This document shows, one piece after another, positions 37,411 to 37,508 of a stretch of DNA of 37,508 nt. The position numbers and the translations under genes were made by a program. The DNA is from Mycobacterium sp. ENV421. GTDB taxonomy: Bacteria; Actinomycetota; Actinomycetes; Mycobacteriales; Mycobacteriaceae. The stretch spans positions 1 through 37,508 of the forward strand of contig NZ_PDHO01000037.1 of assembly GCF_002887815.1 (NCBI RefSeq), given 5' to 3'. Positions within the stretch are counted from its first letter, which is position 1, and each line of letters opens with the position of its first letter. The notes under the pieces are model-generated. The model was given only the letters and a program-made list of their open reading frames with translations. It was not told where the DNA came from and made no database searches.

Positions 37411-37508
37411 TCAGTTCATGTTCCAGGGTTCGCCGTAGGTGGTGACGCTGTCGCCGGCCTTGGAGATCAGGCGGGCGAAGGGGCGCAGCAGCACGCCGCC
37501 GGCCGCAC
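37411..37508 (-). CDS. 3' end of an unrecognised gene, cut by the window edge
   Basis: The minus-strand frame ends with TGA at 37411-37413. The last residues read AAGGVLLRPFARLISKAGDS, then VTTYGEPWNMN. Codon third positions are strongly GC-biased, so this looks coding. I do not recognise the family. It converges on the aminotransferase gene. Confidence 0.6.
   Translation of the reverse strand, partial: AAGGVLLRPFARLISKAGDSVTTYGEPWNMN

Noticed and set aside
1..37508. tRNA or rRNA genes, insertion sequences, prophage or CRISPR arrays
   Set aside because: Looked for on both strands by eye; no cloverleaf-like sequence, transposase or integrase motif was seen.

Overview
The window is high-GC actinobacterial DNA that I read as a Mycobacterium, most likely an environmental or fast-growing (Mycolicibacterium-type) species. 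The evidence is direct: it encodes mycothiol synthesis (MshB), coenzyme F420 synthesis (FbiC), PIM/LAM assembly (a PimE-like mannosyltransferase and LpqW), a wax-ester/triacylglycerol synthase and a PGRS glycine-rich protein. From memory, the backbone follows M. tuberculosis Rv1152 to Rv1178 (GntR regulator, Omt, PPOX, HhH-GPD protein, two Ala/Pro-rich secreted proteins, pimE, pterin dehydratase, mutT2, typA, lpqW, mshB, a small membrane protein, fbiC, fdxC, aminotransferase). Accessory genes lie where that species has nar genes, PE/PPE genes and others.

Layout. 1-3820: regulator, two methyltransferase/unknown genes, an F420-type oxidoreductase, a DUF5302 protein and an MFS pump. 3920-10168: a carboxylate-uptake block on the minus strand. 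It holds a GAF/LytS-type kinase, a LytTR response regulator, a small membrane protein and a large Na+/solute symporter, followed by a DUF485 protein with an acetate-type symporter. A textbook LytTR operator sits at the junction of these two units. 10341-15971: DNA-repair protein, DUF1059, wax synthase, two tandem secreted Ala/Pro-rich proteins, pimE and pterin dehydratase. 16146-19373: a large exported protein with a PGRS repeat, an Ig/cadherin-like domain and a C39-like cysteine peptidase. 19384-25888: mutT2, a CYP142-type P450, two small membrane proteins, typA and lpqW. 25891-32879: secreted proteins with low-complexity tails, a methyltransferase, a CLC channel, mshB and a membrane protein. 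33098-end: fbiC, fdxC, an aminotransferase and the 3' end of an unrecognised gene.

Working together: pimE and lpqW act in the same PIM/LAM pathway. FbiC makes the F420 precursor that PPOX-type enzymes use. The kinase/regulator pair probably senses a carboxylate and switches on the DUF485-symporter operon through the operator at 5997-6026.

A repeated theme is leaderless transcription: many genes carry a TANNNT hexamer exactly 6-7 nt before an ATG/GTG. This decides several starts (CYP142, pimE, lpqW, mshB) and reveals a 13-codon upstream ORF before fbiC. No tRNA, rRNA, CRISPR array or intact mobile element was seen.
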